The translations under genes and the position numbers were made by a program. From the NCBI RefSeq assembly GCF_019226825.1, contig NZ_CP076643.1, positions 1 to 64,000 of the forward strand: a DNA stretch of 64,000 nucleotides. Direction: 5' to 3'. Source of the DNA: Vibrio ostreae. Its GTDB lineage: Bacteria; Pseudomonadota; Gammaproteobacteria; Enterobacterales; Vibrionaceae. Positions 23,066-32,955 of this stretch are shown piece by piece (position 1 is the first letter of the stretch; every line of letters starts with the position of its first letter). Under the pieces are notes generated by a model. That model ran no database searches and was not told the origin of the DNA. It worked only from the letters and a program-made list of their open reading frames with translations.

Positions 23066-23782
23066 TTAATGGAAACCGAGTTTCTCTTTCAGTTCTTTAA
23101 GATAGCGGCGGCTGACCGGAACCTGATGGTCTGAGCGGGTCATGATTTCCGCCAGACCATTCTCCAGCAACTTAATCTCTTTGATTGCTTTGGTATTGAC
23201 CAGATACTGGCGATGACAGCGTACCAGCGGGGTTTTTTCTTCCAGAATTTTCAGGGTCAGCTGGCTGGTGGCGCGCTGGTGTGATGTCTGGACATGCACG
23301 CCGCTGATATCGCTGAAGGCAAATTCGACCTCGGTAGTCGGAACAATCACGATACGGTTTAAACCGATGCACGGCACCTGGTCCAGATTGTGCGGTGCCA
23401 GGATGGAATAATCCTGTGGTTTGCTGATACTGCGTACCAGGCGGGCGATGGTTTTTTCCAGCCGTGCCGGGTCAATCGGCTTAAGCAGATAGTCAAAGGC
23501 ATTATCTTCAAAGGCCTGCAGAGCGTATTGGTCATAGGCGGTGACAAAGACCACCTTGGGCATGGTTTCCGGATCGAGCATGCCGAGCAGTTCAATGCCG
23601 GTAATTTGTGGCATCTGAATGTCGAGAAACACGACGTCAGGCCGTAGCTGGTTGATTTTTTTCAGCCCTTCGATGGCATTGTTGGCCTCGCCAATCACAT
23701 CAATCTGGCCGCTTTCCGCCAGTAAATCCATCAGCTCTTCACGGGCGAAATGCTCGTCGTCTATTACCAGTGCAGATAACAT
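23066..23782 (-). CDS. btsR: LytTR-family response regulator (BtsR/YehT-like)
   Basis: A 238-residue response regulator. The receiver domain has acidic residues DD at 8-9 and the phospho-acceptor D54 (VVFLDIQMP), with T and K in VTAYDQYA and LLKPID. The C-terminal LytTR DNA-binding domain covers about 135-236 (LVRCHRQYLVNTKAI). It is preceded by the cognate LytS-type kinase gene, 9 bp away on the same strand. E. coli BtsR/YehT of this family activates the pyruvate transporter gene btsT, and a btsT/cstA homologue with BtsR-like repeats upstream lies at 15.7-17.2 kb. The target assignment is inference; the symbol is by homology. Confidence 0.85.
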   Translation of the reverse strand: MLSALVIDDEHFAREELMDLLAESGQIDVIGEANNAIEGLKKINQLRPDVVFLDIQMPQITGIELLGMLDPETMPKVVFVTAYDQYALQAFEDNAFDYLLKPIDPARLEKTIARLVRSISKPQDYSILAPHNLDQVPCIGLNRIVIVPTTEVEFAFSDISGVHVQTSHQRATSQLTLKILEEKTPLVRCHRQYLVNTKAIKEIKLLENGLAEIMTRSDHQVPVSRRYLKELKEKLGFH

Positions 23783-23791
23783 TCTGATTCC

Positions 23792-25468
23792 TCAATAGGT
23801 TCCTTTGTCGGGGATGAGAAAGCTCATTCGGGTATATTGGTTATGTTCGACCTCGATATTGAGGCCGCAATCGGCACCGAACTTATAACTCAGGCGTTTA
23901 GCGACGATCTGCATCCCCAGACCATCGTGATCCTCACTCGGAGCCTGATAACTGCCGGCATTGTCTTCGACTACGATACGATAGCCGTGCATTTCTTTAA
24001 TACTGTAGATGCGTACCTTACCGCCTTCCAGCAGGTTGGAAGTCCCATGCTTGATGGCGTTTTCCACCAGAGGTTGCAGGGTGAAGCTTGGCACGTTGCG
24101 CTCCAGCAAAGATTCATCAATCGCAATGTCCACATCCAGCCGGTCACTAAAGCGTGCCTTCTCGATAGTCAGATACGCGTTGACGTGCGCCAGCTCCTCT
24201 TTCAGAGTCACTACGCCGATATTCTGCTTCAGATTACTACGGAAGAACTGCGATAAATGCTGGATCAGTTCACGGGCTTTATTGGGATCACGCCGGATCA
24301 CCGCGCTAATGGTATTGAGGGCGTTAAACAGAAAATGCGGGTTGACCTGGGCCTGCAGTAGTTTGATTTCTGCCCGCGACAGCAGAATCTGTTTCTGCTG
24401 GTATTCACCGTACAGGATCTGACTCGACAACATCTGGGCAATCCCTTCCGCCATCGACATATTGATGGTCGAAAACAGCTTACGCTTCGGCTCGTACAGT
24501 TTTATGGTTCCAATGACCCGATCTCCTGCACGCAGCGGGATAATCAGCGCCGATCCGAGACGGCAACTGGGCGAGATCGAACACTGATAAGGCCGCTCCT
24601 TGCCGTCGAGATAGATGATAGCGTTGCGGGCAATCGCATCCAGGGTACTTGGTGAGGAAATCGGTGTGTTGGGCTTGTGGTGGTCGTCACCAATGCCGAC
24701 AAAGGCGAGAATTTTATCCCGGTCGGTGATGGAGACTGCGCCGACATTGGTCTGTTCATAGACGATGCGAGCAATTTTTTCTGCGTTTTGTGGGTTAAAA
24801 CCGTTGGCGAGGATGCCCACTGAGCGCTCGGCGATATTCAGCGCGCGGCGTGAAAACGTCGCGGAATACTCTTCGAAAATAGTTTTGCGATCCTGCAGGA
24901 TACTCATAAACAGCGCCGCACCGACCGAGTTGGCAATGATCATCGGTGCCGCAATGGTCGAGACCAGGGCATAGGCCTCTTCATAGGGATCGGCAATCAG
25001 CAGGATCAGCAGCATCTGGACAATTTCGGCAAACAGGGTGACGGCAAACACCACGCTCGGACTAAATAGCAACCGGCCTTTGCTTCTGCGCATCAGATAA
25101 GTGTGCAGCAAACCGCCGATAATCCCTTCTGCTGTGGTCGAGACCGCACAAGCCAGGTCGGTAAAGCCACCGAGGGAATAGCGGTGGATACCGCCGGTCA
25201 GCCCAACCGCAAAGCCAACCACCGGACCGCCAAACAGGCCCCCCATCACCGCGCCGATCGCTCGAGTATTGGCGATGGCATCATTAATCTGCAGACCAAA
25301 ATAGGTGCCCATAATACAGAACAGCGAGAACAGCACATACACGCTGAGTCGGTGATTGAAGCGGCGTGAAATGTTCAGTAATGGCAAAAAAATGGGGGTT
25401 TTACTCAGCATGTAGGCCAGCACAAGGTAGACACACATCTGCTGCAGTAACGAGAGAATTAAATCCAT
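23792..25468 (-). CDS. btsS: LytS-type sensor histidine kinase (BtsS/YehU-like)
   Basis: A 558-residue membrane sensor kinase. The N-terminus has about six membrane segments of the 5TM-LYT type (MDLILSLLQQMCVYLVLAYML onward to about residue 200). A GAF-like domain follows at about 230-355. The His-kinase domain has the phosphorylated H378 in QVNPHFLFNALNTI. The ATPase domain is at about 455-555 (LQPLVENAIKHG; DNAGS; GLGMQIVAKRL). It is upstream of and co-transcribed with the LytTR regulator. In E. coli BtsS senses external pyruvate; whether that holds here is unknown. Confidence 0.87.
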   Translation of the reverse strand: MDLILSLLQQMCVYLVLAYMLSKTPIFLPLLNISRRFNHRLSVYVLFSLFCIMGTYFGLQINDAIANTRAIGAVMGGLFGGPVVGFAVGLTGGIHRYSLGGFTDLACAVSTTAEGIIGGLLHTYLMRRSKGRLLFSPSVVFAVTLFAEIVQMLLILLIADPYEEAYALVSTIAAPMIIANSVGAALFMSILQDRKTIFEEYSATFSRRALNIAERSVGILANGFNPQNAEKIARIVYEQTNVGAVSITDRDKILAFVGIGDDHHKPNTPISSPSTLDAIARNAIIYLDGKERPYQCSISPSCRLGSALIIPLRAGDRVIGTIKLYEPKRKLFSTINMSMAEGIAQMLSSQILYGEYQQKQILLSRAEIKLLQAQVNPHFLFNALNTISAVIRRDPNKARELIQHLSQFFRSNLKQNIGVVTLKEELAHVNAYLTIEKARFSDRLDVDIAIDESLLERNVPSFTLQPLVENAIKHGTSNLLEGGKVRIYSIKEMHGYRIVVEDNAGSYQAPSEDHDGLGMQIVAKRLSYKFGADCGLNIEVEHNQYTRMSFLIPDKGTY

Positions 25469-25573
25469 AAACCTGTTTCATCGCGGGTGGAAAGGGGGCT
25501 ATTTTAGGGGAGAGTAAGGCAAGAAAACACGCCTCAGGCGGCACTTTGTGGTGAAAATAGCATAACTGCCAAG

Positions 25574-25591
25574 TGTAAATTTAAATTTACA
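25574..25591 (+). promoter_or_regulatory. Strong TyrR box upstream of aroF
   Basis: TGTAAA-TTTAAA-TTTACA is a perfect palindrome and an exact match to the TyrR consensus TGTAAAN6TTTACA. It is 117 bp before the aroF start. Confidence 0.85.
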
Positions 25592-25596
25592 GCAAA

Positions 25597-25614
25597 TGTT
25601 TTTTAAAATTTACA
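25597..25614 (+). promoter_or_regulatory. Second, weaker TyrR box upstream of aroF
   Basis: TGTTTT-TTAAAA-TTTACA matches the TyrR consensus in its right half and in four of six left positions. It lies 5 bp after the strong box. A strong-weak pair is the usual arrangement for tyrosine-dependent cooperative repression by TyrR. Confidence 0.7.
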
Positions 25615-25708
25615 CTTGCATTGTTTTTAAACCCTGTTAATTTGTGTTTTATACAACTTGAACACCCTTATTATCAAAGTGTGTAAATAAAAGATTACAG
25701 GTGACGCG

Positions 25709-26782
25709 ATGAAAAAAAGTGAATTAAGCGATATCAACATTGTTGATGAACAGATACTGATTACTCCAGATGCACTGAAAGACAAGCTGCCTTTGAGTGA
25801 CAATGCCCGTCGTTTTATTCGCCAGTCGCGTCAGGAAATCGCCGACATCATCCACAAGCGCGATCATCGTCTGCTGGTGGTGTGCGGCCCGTGTTCTATC
25901 CACGATATTGCAGCGGCGAAAGAGTACGCCAAGCGTCTTAAAGCGTTATCGGAAGAGCTTAAAGATCAACTCTACATTGTGATGCGCGTCTACTTCGAAA
26001 AGCCGCGTACCACTGTGGGCTGGAAAGGTCTGATTAACGACCCGCACCTGGACGGTACCTTTGATATTGAGCACGGTCTGCATGTCGGTCGCCAGTTGCT
26101 GGTGGATCTGGCCGAGATGGAAATCCCGCTCGCAACTGAAGCCTTGGATCCGATCAGTCCGCAATACCTGGCTGACACCTTCAGCTGGGCTGCGATTGGC
26201 GCGCGGACCACTGAATCACAAACGCACCGTGAAATGGCCAGTGGCCTGTCGATGCCGATCGGTTTTAAAAACGGTACTGACGGCAGCCTGTCGACGGCGA
26301 TCAATGCGATGCAGGCCGCGTCTTCCAGCCACCGCTTTATGGGGATCAGCCGTGACGGACAGGTTGCATTGCTGACCACGCAAGGTAACAGCAACGGTCA
26401 CGTTATTCTGCGTGGCGGTAAGCAGACCAACTACGATTCAGTTTCTGTCGCGGAGTGTGAAGAAGATCTGGCTAAAGTCGGCCTGGATGCGGCGCTGATG
26501 GTGGATTGCAGCCACGCGAACTCACGCAAAGATTACCGTCGTCAGCCTCTGGTGGCAGAAGATGTGATTCACCAGATCCGTGAAGGCAACCGCTCTATTA
26601 TCGGTCTGATGATTGAGAGCCATATCAACGAAGGCAACCAGTCTTCAGACCTGCCTTTCGATAAGATGGCTTACGGCGTTTCCATCACCGATGCCTGTAT
26701 TAATTGGGATACAACTGAGGCATTATTACGCCACGCTCATCAGGAGCTGATTCCGTTTTTGCAAGATCGCCTTAAAGGTTAA
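25709..26782 (+). CDS. aroF: DAHP synthase, tyrosine-sensitive type
   Basis: The first enzyme of the shikimate pathway, condensing PEP and erythrose-4-phosphate to DAHP. The 357-residue protein is a class I-alpha DAHP synthase: [12 protein letters not shown] near residues 55-65, [20 protein letters not shown] near 92-112, [12 protein letters not shown] and [12 protein letters not shown] with metal-binding His and Cys residues. The isoform is not decided by motif. Coupling to tyrA (14 bp gap) and the TyrR boxes points to AroF, as in E. coli aroF-tyrA. Confidence 0.95.
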   Translation: MKKSELSDINIVDEQILITPDALKDKLPLSDNARRFIRQSRQEIADIIHKRDHRLLVVCGPCSIHDIAAAKEYAKRLKALSEELKDQLYIVMRVYFEKPRTTVGWKGLINDPHLDGTFDIEHGLHVGRQLLVDLAEMEIPLATEALDPISPQYLADTFSWAAIGARTTESQTHREMASGLSMPIGFKNGTDGSLSTAINAMQAASSSHRFMGISRDGQVALLTTQGNSNGHVILRGGKQTNYDSVSVAECEEDLAKVGLDAALMVDCSHANSRKDYRRQPLVAEDVIHQIREGNRSIIGLMIESHINEGNQSSDLPFDKMAYGVSITDACINWDTTEALLRHAHQELIPFLQDRLKG

Positions 26783-26796
26783 TTAAAGGATTATTC

Positions 26797-27924
26797 ATGG
26801 CCGTAGAATTAAATGAATTGCGTGATCAGATTGATGCCGTTGACAAGCAGATGGTGGAACTGCTGGCTCGTCGTCTGGCATTGGTCGAGAAAGTTGGTGA
26901 AGTAAAAAGTCAGCATGGCTTACCGATTTATGCTCCGGACCGCGAGGCCGCGATGCTCGCGTCCCGTCGTGAAGAAGCGGAGCGTAAAGGGGTACCACCG
27001 CAACTCATCGAAGATATTCTGCGTCGTACCATGCGTGAGTCCTACGCCAGTGAAAAGGATTCCGGCTTTAAGTGTCTGAATCCGGAACTGCGCTCTGTGG
27101 TGATCATCGGTGGTCACGGTCAGCTTGGCGGCTTGTTTGCGCGGATGTTCAAACTGTCGGGCTACCCGGTCAAAATACTGGGCAGTAAAGACTGGGAGCG
27201 TGCCGATGAAATGCTCAGTGATGCCGGCATGGTGGTGGTCACAGTTCCGATTCACCTCACGCTGGGCGTGATAGAAAAACTGAACACTCTGCCAGCCGAC
27301 TGTATTTTGTGTGACCTGACCTCGGTCAAGAGCAAACCGCTCAAAGCCATGCTTGCGGCGCACCAGGGGCCAGTGGTGGGTCTGCACCCGATGTTCGGCC
27401 CGGATGTGCCTAGCCTCGCTAAGCAGGTGATTGTGTACTGTGATGGTCGCGGCGAAGAGCATTACCAATGGCTGCTCAAACAGTTCTCCATCTGGGGCGC
27501 GAGTTTGTGTCAGATTGATGCCGCTGAGCATGATCATGGGATGACCTTGATTCAGGCGCTGCGCCACTTTACCTCGTTCGCTTACGGCCTGCATTTGTCG
27601 AAAGTGAATCCTAACCTGGCGCAGCTGTTGCAGCTCAGTTCACCGATTTATCGCCTTGAACTGGCGATGGTGGGGCGTTTATTTGGTCAGGATCCTAATC
27701 TGTACGGCGATATTATTTTGTCATCGGAAGAGAACATCAGCATGATCGAGGACTTCTACCGTAACTTTGGTGAAGCGGTCAAACTGATTACTGACCGTGA
27801 CAAGCAGGGCTTCATCACCCATTTTGACAAAGTCAGCCAATGGTTTGGCGACTACTCCCAGCAATTTATGCTGGAGAGCCAGAATTTATTAAAACAAGCA
27901 AATGACTCGATTCATCGAGGCTAA
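26797..27924 (+). CDS. tyrA: Bifunctional chorismate mutase/prephenate dehydrogenase
   Basis: TyrA (T-protein) turns chorismate into prephenate and then 4-hydroxyphenylpyruvate, the tyrosine precursor. The 375-residue protein has an AroQ chorismate mutase domain at residues 1-90 ([33 protein letters not shown]). An NAD-binding dehydrogenase domain starts near residue 100 ([23 protein letters not shown]). It is the second gene of the aroF-tyrA operon, so tyrosine via TyrR should control both. Confidence 0.98.
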   Translation: MAVELNELRDQIDAVDKQMVELLARRLALVEKVGEVKSQHGLPIYAPDREAAMLASRREEAERKGVPPQLIEDILRRTMRESYASEKDSGFKCLNPELRSVVIIGGHGQLGGLFARMFKLSGYPVKILGSKDWERADEMLSDAGMVVVTVPIHLTLGVIEKLNTLPADCILCDLTSVKSKPLKAMLAAHQGPVVGLHPMFGPDVPSLAKQVIVYCDGRGEEHYQWLLKQFSIWGASLCQIDAAEHDHGMTLIQALRHFTSFAYGLHLSKVNPNLAQLLQLSSPIYRLELAMVGRLFGQDPNLYGDIILSSEENISMIEDFYRNFGEAVKLITDRDKQGFITHFDKVSQWFGDYSQQFMLESQNLLKQANDSIHRG

Positions 27925-27939
27925 CTCTCCCCGGTAATT

Positions 27940-27966
27940 AGCGCTGCTTCGGCAGCGTTTTTTTTA
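27940..27966 (+). terminator. Terminator after tyrA
   Basis: CGCTGC-TTCG-GCAGCG with a UUCG tetraloop, followed by a run of eight or more T residues. A strong intrinsic terminator of the aroF-tyrA operon. Confidence 0.92.
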
Positions 27967-28052
27967 TCCCGTTTAGGGGCAAGTGTTTAGCGCAGCGATG
28001 TTCAGTTTTCGGCCTTACCAGGTCGTGCGCAAACCACGAACAGCGAAGCGGA

Positions 28053-28430
28053 CTAGTCGGCGGCGCAATCACCAAGATCAGCCAGGTATTCCATCTCGCG
28101 GTGCAGCAGAGTGTCGTTGCCGACATTGAGTTCGACCAGGCGTTTTAAGTGGCTGATACTCTCGATATCGATGTGATCGATGGTCAGACGCAGGATACGC
28201 TCATCCTGGCTGACTAATTGGGCACTCAAGGTGATGTTGATATCACTGTCCGGTAACATAAAAGAGACGTCAACCAGACGTGAAGGATCAATATCCGGCT
28301 CATCAACCGCCCACAATAAAAGTCCATGCAGAGACAGGTCCTGGATGCAGGTGGCAAGCTGATAATCTCCCTGAATAATGGTCGCGGGAGCCTGGTAAAT
28401 GATACGGCTGAAGTGGCGGCGTTCTATCAT
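28053..28430 (-). CDS. PilZ-domain protein (PlzA-like)
   Basis: A 125-residue single-domain PilZ protein. PilZ domains bind cyclic di-GMP through RxxxR and (D/N)xSxxG; both are present here as RRHFSR near the N-terminus and DLSLHG near residue 31. V. cholerae PlzA (VC0697) occupies the same place next to tyrA. Not all vibrio PilZ proteins bind the ligand, so activity is unproven. MbaA, a c-di-GMP enzyme, is encoded 5 kb away. About 150 bp separates it from the ettA terminator. Confidence 0.85.
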   Translation of the reverse strand: MIERRHFSRIIYQAPATIIQGDYQLATCIQDLSLHGLLLWAVDEPDIDPSRLVDVSFMLPDSDINITLSAQLVSQDERILRLTIDHIDIESISHLKRLVELNVGNDTLLHREMEYLADLGDCAAD

Positions 28431-28529
28431 GGTCGTTTTCCTTTTGAACTGAGCTCTTCAAGCATAGCAAAGAGTGGCACTCTCCACTGTTTAACCGTGC
28501 TCAACACGAGTTTAACCGTGCGCAATATA

Positions 28530-28557
28530 ATAAAAAAGGCCGCATAAAGCGGCCTTT
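28530..28557 (-). terminator. Terminator after ettA
   Basis: AAAGGCCGC/GCGGCCTTT stem with loop ATAAA. On the minus strand it is followed by a T-run, 22 bp past the ettA stop. Confidence 0.85.
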
Positions 28558-28578
28558 GGCGTGAAATCTGACAGCAGA

Positions 28579-30246
28579 TTACTTGGTGATACGTTTGTAC
28601 TTGATACGGTGCGGTTCTGCCGCTTCCGGACCGAGGGTTTTCTTCAGCCAATCCATGTATTCGCTGTAGTTACCTTCGTAGTAGTTCACCTGACCTTCAT
28701 CACGGTAGTCGATGATATGGGTCGCAATACGGTCGAGGAACCAGCGGTCGTGCGAGATAACCATGGCACAGCCAGGAAACTCGAGCAGTGCTTCTTCCAG
28801 GGCACGCAGGGTTTCTACGTCCAGGTCGTTAGTCGGTTCATCGAGCAGCAGTACGTTACCGCCGGCTTTAAGCAGTTTGGCCAGGTGCACACGGTTACGT
28901 TCACCACCAGACAGTTCACCAATGACTTTCTGTTGATCTGAGCCTTTGAAGTTAAAGCGTGAGCAGTAAGCGCGCGCCGGAATTTCAAAGTTATTGATCT
29001 TGATGATGTCCGCGCCTTCCGAGATCTCCTGGAATACCGTGTTGTTGTCATTCATTGAATCACGGAACTGATCCACAGAAGCCAGTTTCACAGTATCACC
29101 CATTTCTATGCTGCCTGAATCAGGTTGCTCGGTGCCGCTCAGCATCTTGAACAGGGTTGATTTACCGGCACCGTTGGCACCGATGATGCCGACGATCGCG
29201 CCTTTTGGCATGTTGAATGACAAGTCATCGATCAGCACGCGGCCATCAAATGATTTGCTCAGATTCTTCACTTCGATCACTTTATCGCCTAAACGCTCAC
29301 CTGGCGGAATGAACAGTTCGTTCGTTTCATTACGCTTCTGGTGATCGCCGCTTTGCAGTTCTTCAAAGCGGGCCATACGAGCTTTCGATTTCGCCTGACG
29401 GCCTTTTGGATTCTGACGAACCCATTCCAGTTCTTTCTCAATCGTCTTCTGACGAGCTTTTTCCTGCGATGCTTCTTGTTGCAGACGTGCGTCTTTTTGT
29501 TCCAGCCATGAGGTGTAGTTACCCTGCCATGGAATACCTTCACCACGGTCCAGTTCCAGAATCCAGCCAGCCGCGTTGTCCAGGAAGTAACGGTCGTGGG
29601 TAATCGCGACCACAGTGCCTGTGTAGTCCACCAGGAAACGTTCCAGCCAGGCTACAGATTCGGCATCCAGGTGGTTGGTCGGCTCGTCCAGTAGCAGCAT
29701 GTCTGGTTTTTCCAGCAGCAGGCGACAGATCGCCACACGGCGGCGCTCACCACCCGATAGGTGGGCGATTTTCTGATCCCATTCCGGCAGACGCAGTGCG
29801 TTGGCTGCACGTTCCAGCGCGTTTTCCAGATTATGGCCGTCTTTCGCCTGAATCAGTGCTTCCAGCTCGCCTTGTTCTTTCGCCAGCGCATCGAAGTCTG
29901 CATCCGGTTCTGCGTACGCGGCGTACACCTCATCCAGACGCTTAAGAGCACCGGCCACATCAGAGACCGCTTCTTCAATGATTTCACGTACTGTTTTGGA
30001 CTCATCCAGCACCGGTTCCTGAGGCAGATAGCCGACATTCAGACCTGGTTGTGGGCGTGCTTCACCATCGATATCAGTATCGATGCCCGCCATGATACGC
30101 AGCAGAGTCGATTTACCTGCACCGTTGAGACCCAAAACACCGATCTTGGCTCCCGGAAAGAAGCTCAGCGAGATGTCTTTAAGAATTTGACGTTTAGGTG
30201 GCACAATTTTGCTCACCCGTGACATGGTATAGACGTATTCAGCCAT
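28579..30246 (-). CDS. ettA: Energy-dependent translational throttle protein EttA (ABC-F)
   Basis: EttA is a cytoplasmic ABC-F ATPase. It binds the ribosomal E site and gates entry into elongation according to ATP/ADP. The 555-residue protein has two ABC cassettes: Walker A GLNGAGKST near residue 39 and GANGAGKST near 356, signatures LSGGERRRV and LSGGERNRV, Walker B LLLDEPTN twice. The linker between them is the tRNA-contacting arm. No membrane segments. Divergent from slt across about 360 bp; that gap (30247-30609) holds a possible sigma70 promoter for slt (TTGACT 30484-30489, TATTAT 30509-30514, spacer 19) and no gene I can support. Confidence 0.97.
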   Translation of the reverse strand: MAEYVYTMSRVSKIVPPKRQILKDISLSFFPGAKIGVLGLNGAGKSTLLRIMAGIDTDIDGEARPQPGLNVGYLPQEPVLDESKTVREIIEEAVSDVAGALKRLDEVYAAYAEPDADFDALAKEQGELEALIQAKDGHNLENALERAANALRLPEWDQKIAHLSGGERRRVAICRLLLEKPDMLLLDEPTNHLDAESVAWLERFLVDYTGTVVAITHDRYFLDNAAGWILELDRGEGIPWQGNYTSWLEQKDARLQQEASQEKARQKTIEKELEWVRQNPKGRQAKSKARMARFEELQSGDHQKRNETNELFIPPGERLGDKVIEVKNLSKSFDGRVLIDDLSFNMPKGAIVGIIGANGAGKSTLFKMLSGTEQPDSGSIEMGDTVKLASVDQFRDSMNDNNTVFQEISEGADIIKINNFEIPARAYCSRFNFKGSDQQKVIGELSGGERNRVHLAKLLKAGGNVLLLDEPTNDLDVETLRALEEALLEFPGCAMVISHDRWFLDRIATHIIDYRDEGQVNYYEGNYSEYMDWLKKTLGPEAAEPHRIKYKRITK

Positions 30247-30609
30247 TGCCGATCATTCCTAAACTTTCAAACACAATAAAGCCAATATTCTATACTAAAG
30301 CAGCGCCGTTTGTTACTAGCGGCGCCTGATCTTTAACGCTGATTTTTCACGACTGTGGCCTGCGTGGCACATCGTCAGGCTGAGTTGGCGGATGACCTGT
30401 TGTGTCATCGGATGCGTTCATGTAAGGGATAACTGATGAAGCGCCCAAATAGGTTGGCAAGGATACGTAACCTGCCACACACTTTGACTCGCTGAACTGG
30501 CGCTGTCGTATTATTTACATCAACTTTACATCTCGCACCTTTACAATCAGCGTTACGATCAGCGTAATGTTCATATAGAAATGACTCGTTTTTTAAAGGA
30601 ATAAGAGCC

Positions 30610-32556
30610 ATGACGCTTTGGTGTTTTTCTCGGCCGCCTCGTCTTGTGTCATCAGTGCTGGTATGCAGCACATTGATGAGCGGCGCAGCGTTCTCAAGCT
30701 CGGCAGAAACAGACGCGCAGCGTGCGCTGTATGATCAGGCCCAGCAGTGGCTGGATGACGGTAACGTGGACGCGTTTAAGCAAGTGCGTTCTAAGCTGGC
30801 TGATTATCCGCTGACGCCTTATCTTGATTACCGTAGTTTTCTGATTGATATGGGCAGCAAGCCGCCGATTGCGGTACGTGCTTTTATCGATTCCCATCAG
30901 GAATTTCCGTTCTCCGCCCGCATTAGTGCACCCTATATCAGCGCATTGGCGCGCGATAAGAAATGGGGGGCGCTGCTGCAGTTTTCTCCCAATGAACCCA
31001 ACGGTGAGACTTATCGTTGTCACTATTACAACGCGAAGTTGCAAACAGGTAAGCGTGATGAAGCTTACCGCGGGGCCGAATCACTGTGGCTGAGCGGAGC
31101 CAGTGTATCTGATGCCTGCGATCCTCTGTTTGACAGCTGGGATAAACAGGGCGGTCTGAGTGATGACCTTATCCTGCAGCGCATGGTGCTGGCATTTGAA
31201 GGTCGTAACCGTTCCTTGTTGCGTTATCTGGCTAAGAAAGTCAAGGGCAAGAATGCTCAGCAAAGCGCCCAGGCGATGCTGGCGCTGTTTGATAAGCCGG
31301 ACACCGTAGAGAGCTTTGCCCGTCAGTACAGCAGTGGTGAGCTGGCGCAGCGTCAGGCGGTGTTGGCGTTGGAGAAACTGGCCCGGATTGATGAGCTGAA
31401 AGCTCAACCGCTGCTGGCACCGGTTGCCAAGGCACAAAACTGGTCTGCACAACAAATCGCGCGGGTTGGTCAGTATATTGCGCGGCGTATGATGGATGTC
31501 AAACCGACGGATTTACGGCAGTGGCGCGACAACATGATTGTCGGCAGCCACAACAGCGATCTGATTGAAGCGCGTATCCGCCTGGCACTGGTTAATCTCG
31601 ACTGGCAAGGCGTCGAAGATTGGATAAAGCAGTTCCCGGAGGATGAACAGCAAGCGACCCGCTGGCAGTACTGGCTGGGGCGCAGTGAAATCGCGCTCGG
31701 TAAGCAGGAGCAGGGTAACCAGCGGCTGCGTGCTATTTTAGGTCAGCGTAACTTCTACAGTGTGGCGGCGGCAAAAGCGCTGCAACAGTCGATCGAATAC
31801 CCGATCTCGACCGTTGAGCTGGATACGGCACAGGTTAAGCCTTATCACACCAGTCTGGCGCGAATTCAGGAATTGATTGAACGGGATAAAATTGCGGCTG
31901 CGAAAAGTGAGTGGTACTGGCTACTGAGCAGGGTCAAGCAGCCGCAAAAAGAGATGCTGGCTGCCTATGCTGCCAGCCAGCACTGGCATCATCTGACGGT
32001 GACGGCGTCGATATCGGCGCGGATGTGGGATAATATGCAACTGCGTTTTCCGTTGGCGCATCAATGGTGGTTTGATTTCTATGCCGATAAGCACGGCCTG
32101 GACCCGATAATGCTGATGTCTCTGGCTCGTCAGGAGAGTGCAATGGACTCGGAAGCACGCTCGCCAGTGGGCGCGCGCGGTATCATGCAAATTATGCCGG
32201 CGACGGCCAGTTACACCGCGAAAAAGTATCAGATTAGCTATAACGGTGCAGACGATCTGTTTGAGGTCGGTAAAAACATCGAGATAGGCAGCCACTATCT
32301 TAACGGGTTGCTGGAGAGGTACGATAATAACCGTATTTTCGCTTTTGCGGCTTATAACGCCGGTCCGCATCGGGTCGACCGTTGGCGGGAAGAGAGTGGT
32401 GGTAAACTGGATGCGTTCGCCTTTATCGAAGCAATCCCGTTTCGTGAGACGCGCGGCTATGTGCAAAACATTCTGATGTTTGAAACTTATTACCGCGACC
32501 TGAAAGGGGTTGATGGCGCCTTTCTCAATTCACAGGAGATCGCGACAAAATATTGA
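30610..32556 (+). CDS. slt: Soluble lytic murein transglycosylase (Slt70)
   Basis: Slt cleaves glycan strands in the periplasm with formation of 1,6-anhydroMurNAc, the product later recycled by AmpG, NagZ, AnmK and MurQ. The 648-residue protein starts with a signal peptide ending near residue 35. The long alpha-helical superhelix covers about 40-450. The C-terminal lysozyme-like domain has the catalytic E509 in LARQESAMDSEARSPVGARG, then IMQIMPATA and FAAYNAGPHRV. It precedes trpR, as in E. coli. Confidence 0.97.
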   Translation: MTLWCFSRPPRLVSSVLVCSTLMSGAAFSSSAETDAQRALYDQAQQWLDDGNVDAFKQVRSKLADYPLTPYLDYRSFLIDMGSKPPIAVRAFIDSHQEFPFSARISAPYISALARDKKWGALLQFSPNEPNGETYRCHYYNAKLQTGKRDEAYRGAESLWLSGASVSDACDPLFDSWDKQGGLSDDLILQRMVLAFEGRNRSLLRYLAKKVKGKNAQQSAQAMLALFDKPDTVESFARQYSSGELAQRQAVLALEKLARIDELKAQPLLAPVAKAQNWSAQQIARVGQYIARRMMDVKPTDLRQWRDNMIVGSHNSDLIEARIRLALVNLDWQGVEDWIKQFPEDEQQATRWQYWLGRSEIALGKQEQGNQRLRAILGQRNFYSVAAAKALQQSIEYPISTVELDTAQVKPYHTSLARIQELIERDKIAAAKSEWYWLLSRVKQPQKEMLAAYAASQHWHHLTVTASISARMWDNMQLRFPLAHQWWFDFYADKHGLDPIMLMSLARQESAMDSEARSPVGARGIMQIMPATASYTAKKYQISYNGADDLFEVGKNIEIGSHYLNGLLERYDNNRIFAFAAYNAGPHRVDRWREESGGKLDAFAFIEAIPFRETRGYVQNILMFETYYRDLKGVDGAFLNSQEIATKY

Positions 32557-32588
32557 TTCCGTTTGAGTGTTCACTACAATAGAGTTCA

Positions 32589-32608
32589 TGTATCACTCAA
32601 CGAGTACA
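32589..32608 (+). promoter_or_regulatory. Possible trp operator (autoregulation of trpR)
   Basis: Imperfect inverted repeat between TGTATCAC and GAGTACA, just before the TrpR start. The right half ACGAGTAC differs by one base from ACTAGTAC of the TrpR operator. The left half is weak. E. coli trpR is autoregulated, so the site is plausible but unproven. Confidence 0.35.
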
Positions 32609-32611
32609 ATC

Positions 32612-32905
32612 ATGTCACAACAACCTGAGTACGACGACTGGTCACAATTAATGTCAGTGGTGAAAGAGGCCGCTGATAACGATCAGCATGCAATGCTGCT
32701 GACGATGTTAATGACCCCGGATGAACGTGAGTCCTTGGTCGCGCGGGTCAATATTCTGTGTGAGCTGCTCAAAGGTGAAATGTCTCAGCGTCAGGTCAGC
32801 CAGATGCTCGGAGTGGGAATTGCAACCATTACCCGTGGGTCGAACGAGCTAAAATCCCGCACCGATACAGAGCGGGATAGTTTGGCTAAGTTGATATTGA
32901 AATAG
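32612..32905 (+). CDS. trpR: Trp operon repressor
   Basis: TrpR is a helical dimer that binds tryptophan and represses trp, aroH-type and its own gene. From ATG 32612 the protein is MSQQPEYDDWSQLM... , 97 residues, close to the usual length. The helix-turn-helix is LLKGEMSQRQVSQMLGVGIATITRGSNEL at about residues 58-86. In-frame ATGs at 32567 and 32588 give longer versions; 32588 has AGAG upstream but would place the possible operator inside the coding region. Confidence 0.93.
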   Translation: MSQQPEYDDWSQLMSVVKEAADNDQHAMLLTMLMTPDERESLVARVNILCELLKGEMSQRQVSQMLGVGIATITRGSNELKSRTDTERDSLAKLILK

Positions 32906-32920
32906 CCACAACCCGGATAA

Positions 32921-32955
32921 ACAGCGCCAGCCCCAGGCTGGCGTTTTTGTTTTTG
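32921..32955 (+). terminator. Terminator after trpR
   Basis: CGCCAG/CTGGCG with loop CCCCAGG (stem ACGCCAG-like), then TTTTTGTTTTTG. It separates trpR from the convergent yjjX. Confidence 0.85.

Noticed and set aside
30405..30671. Minus-strand ORF before slt
   Set aside because: It overlaps the slt signal peptide and promoter region and has no family match I know.
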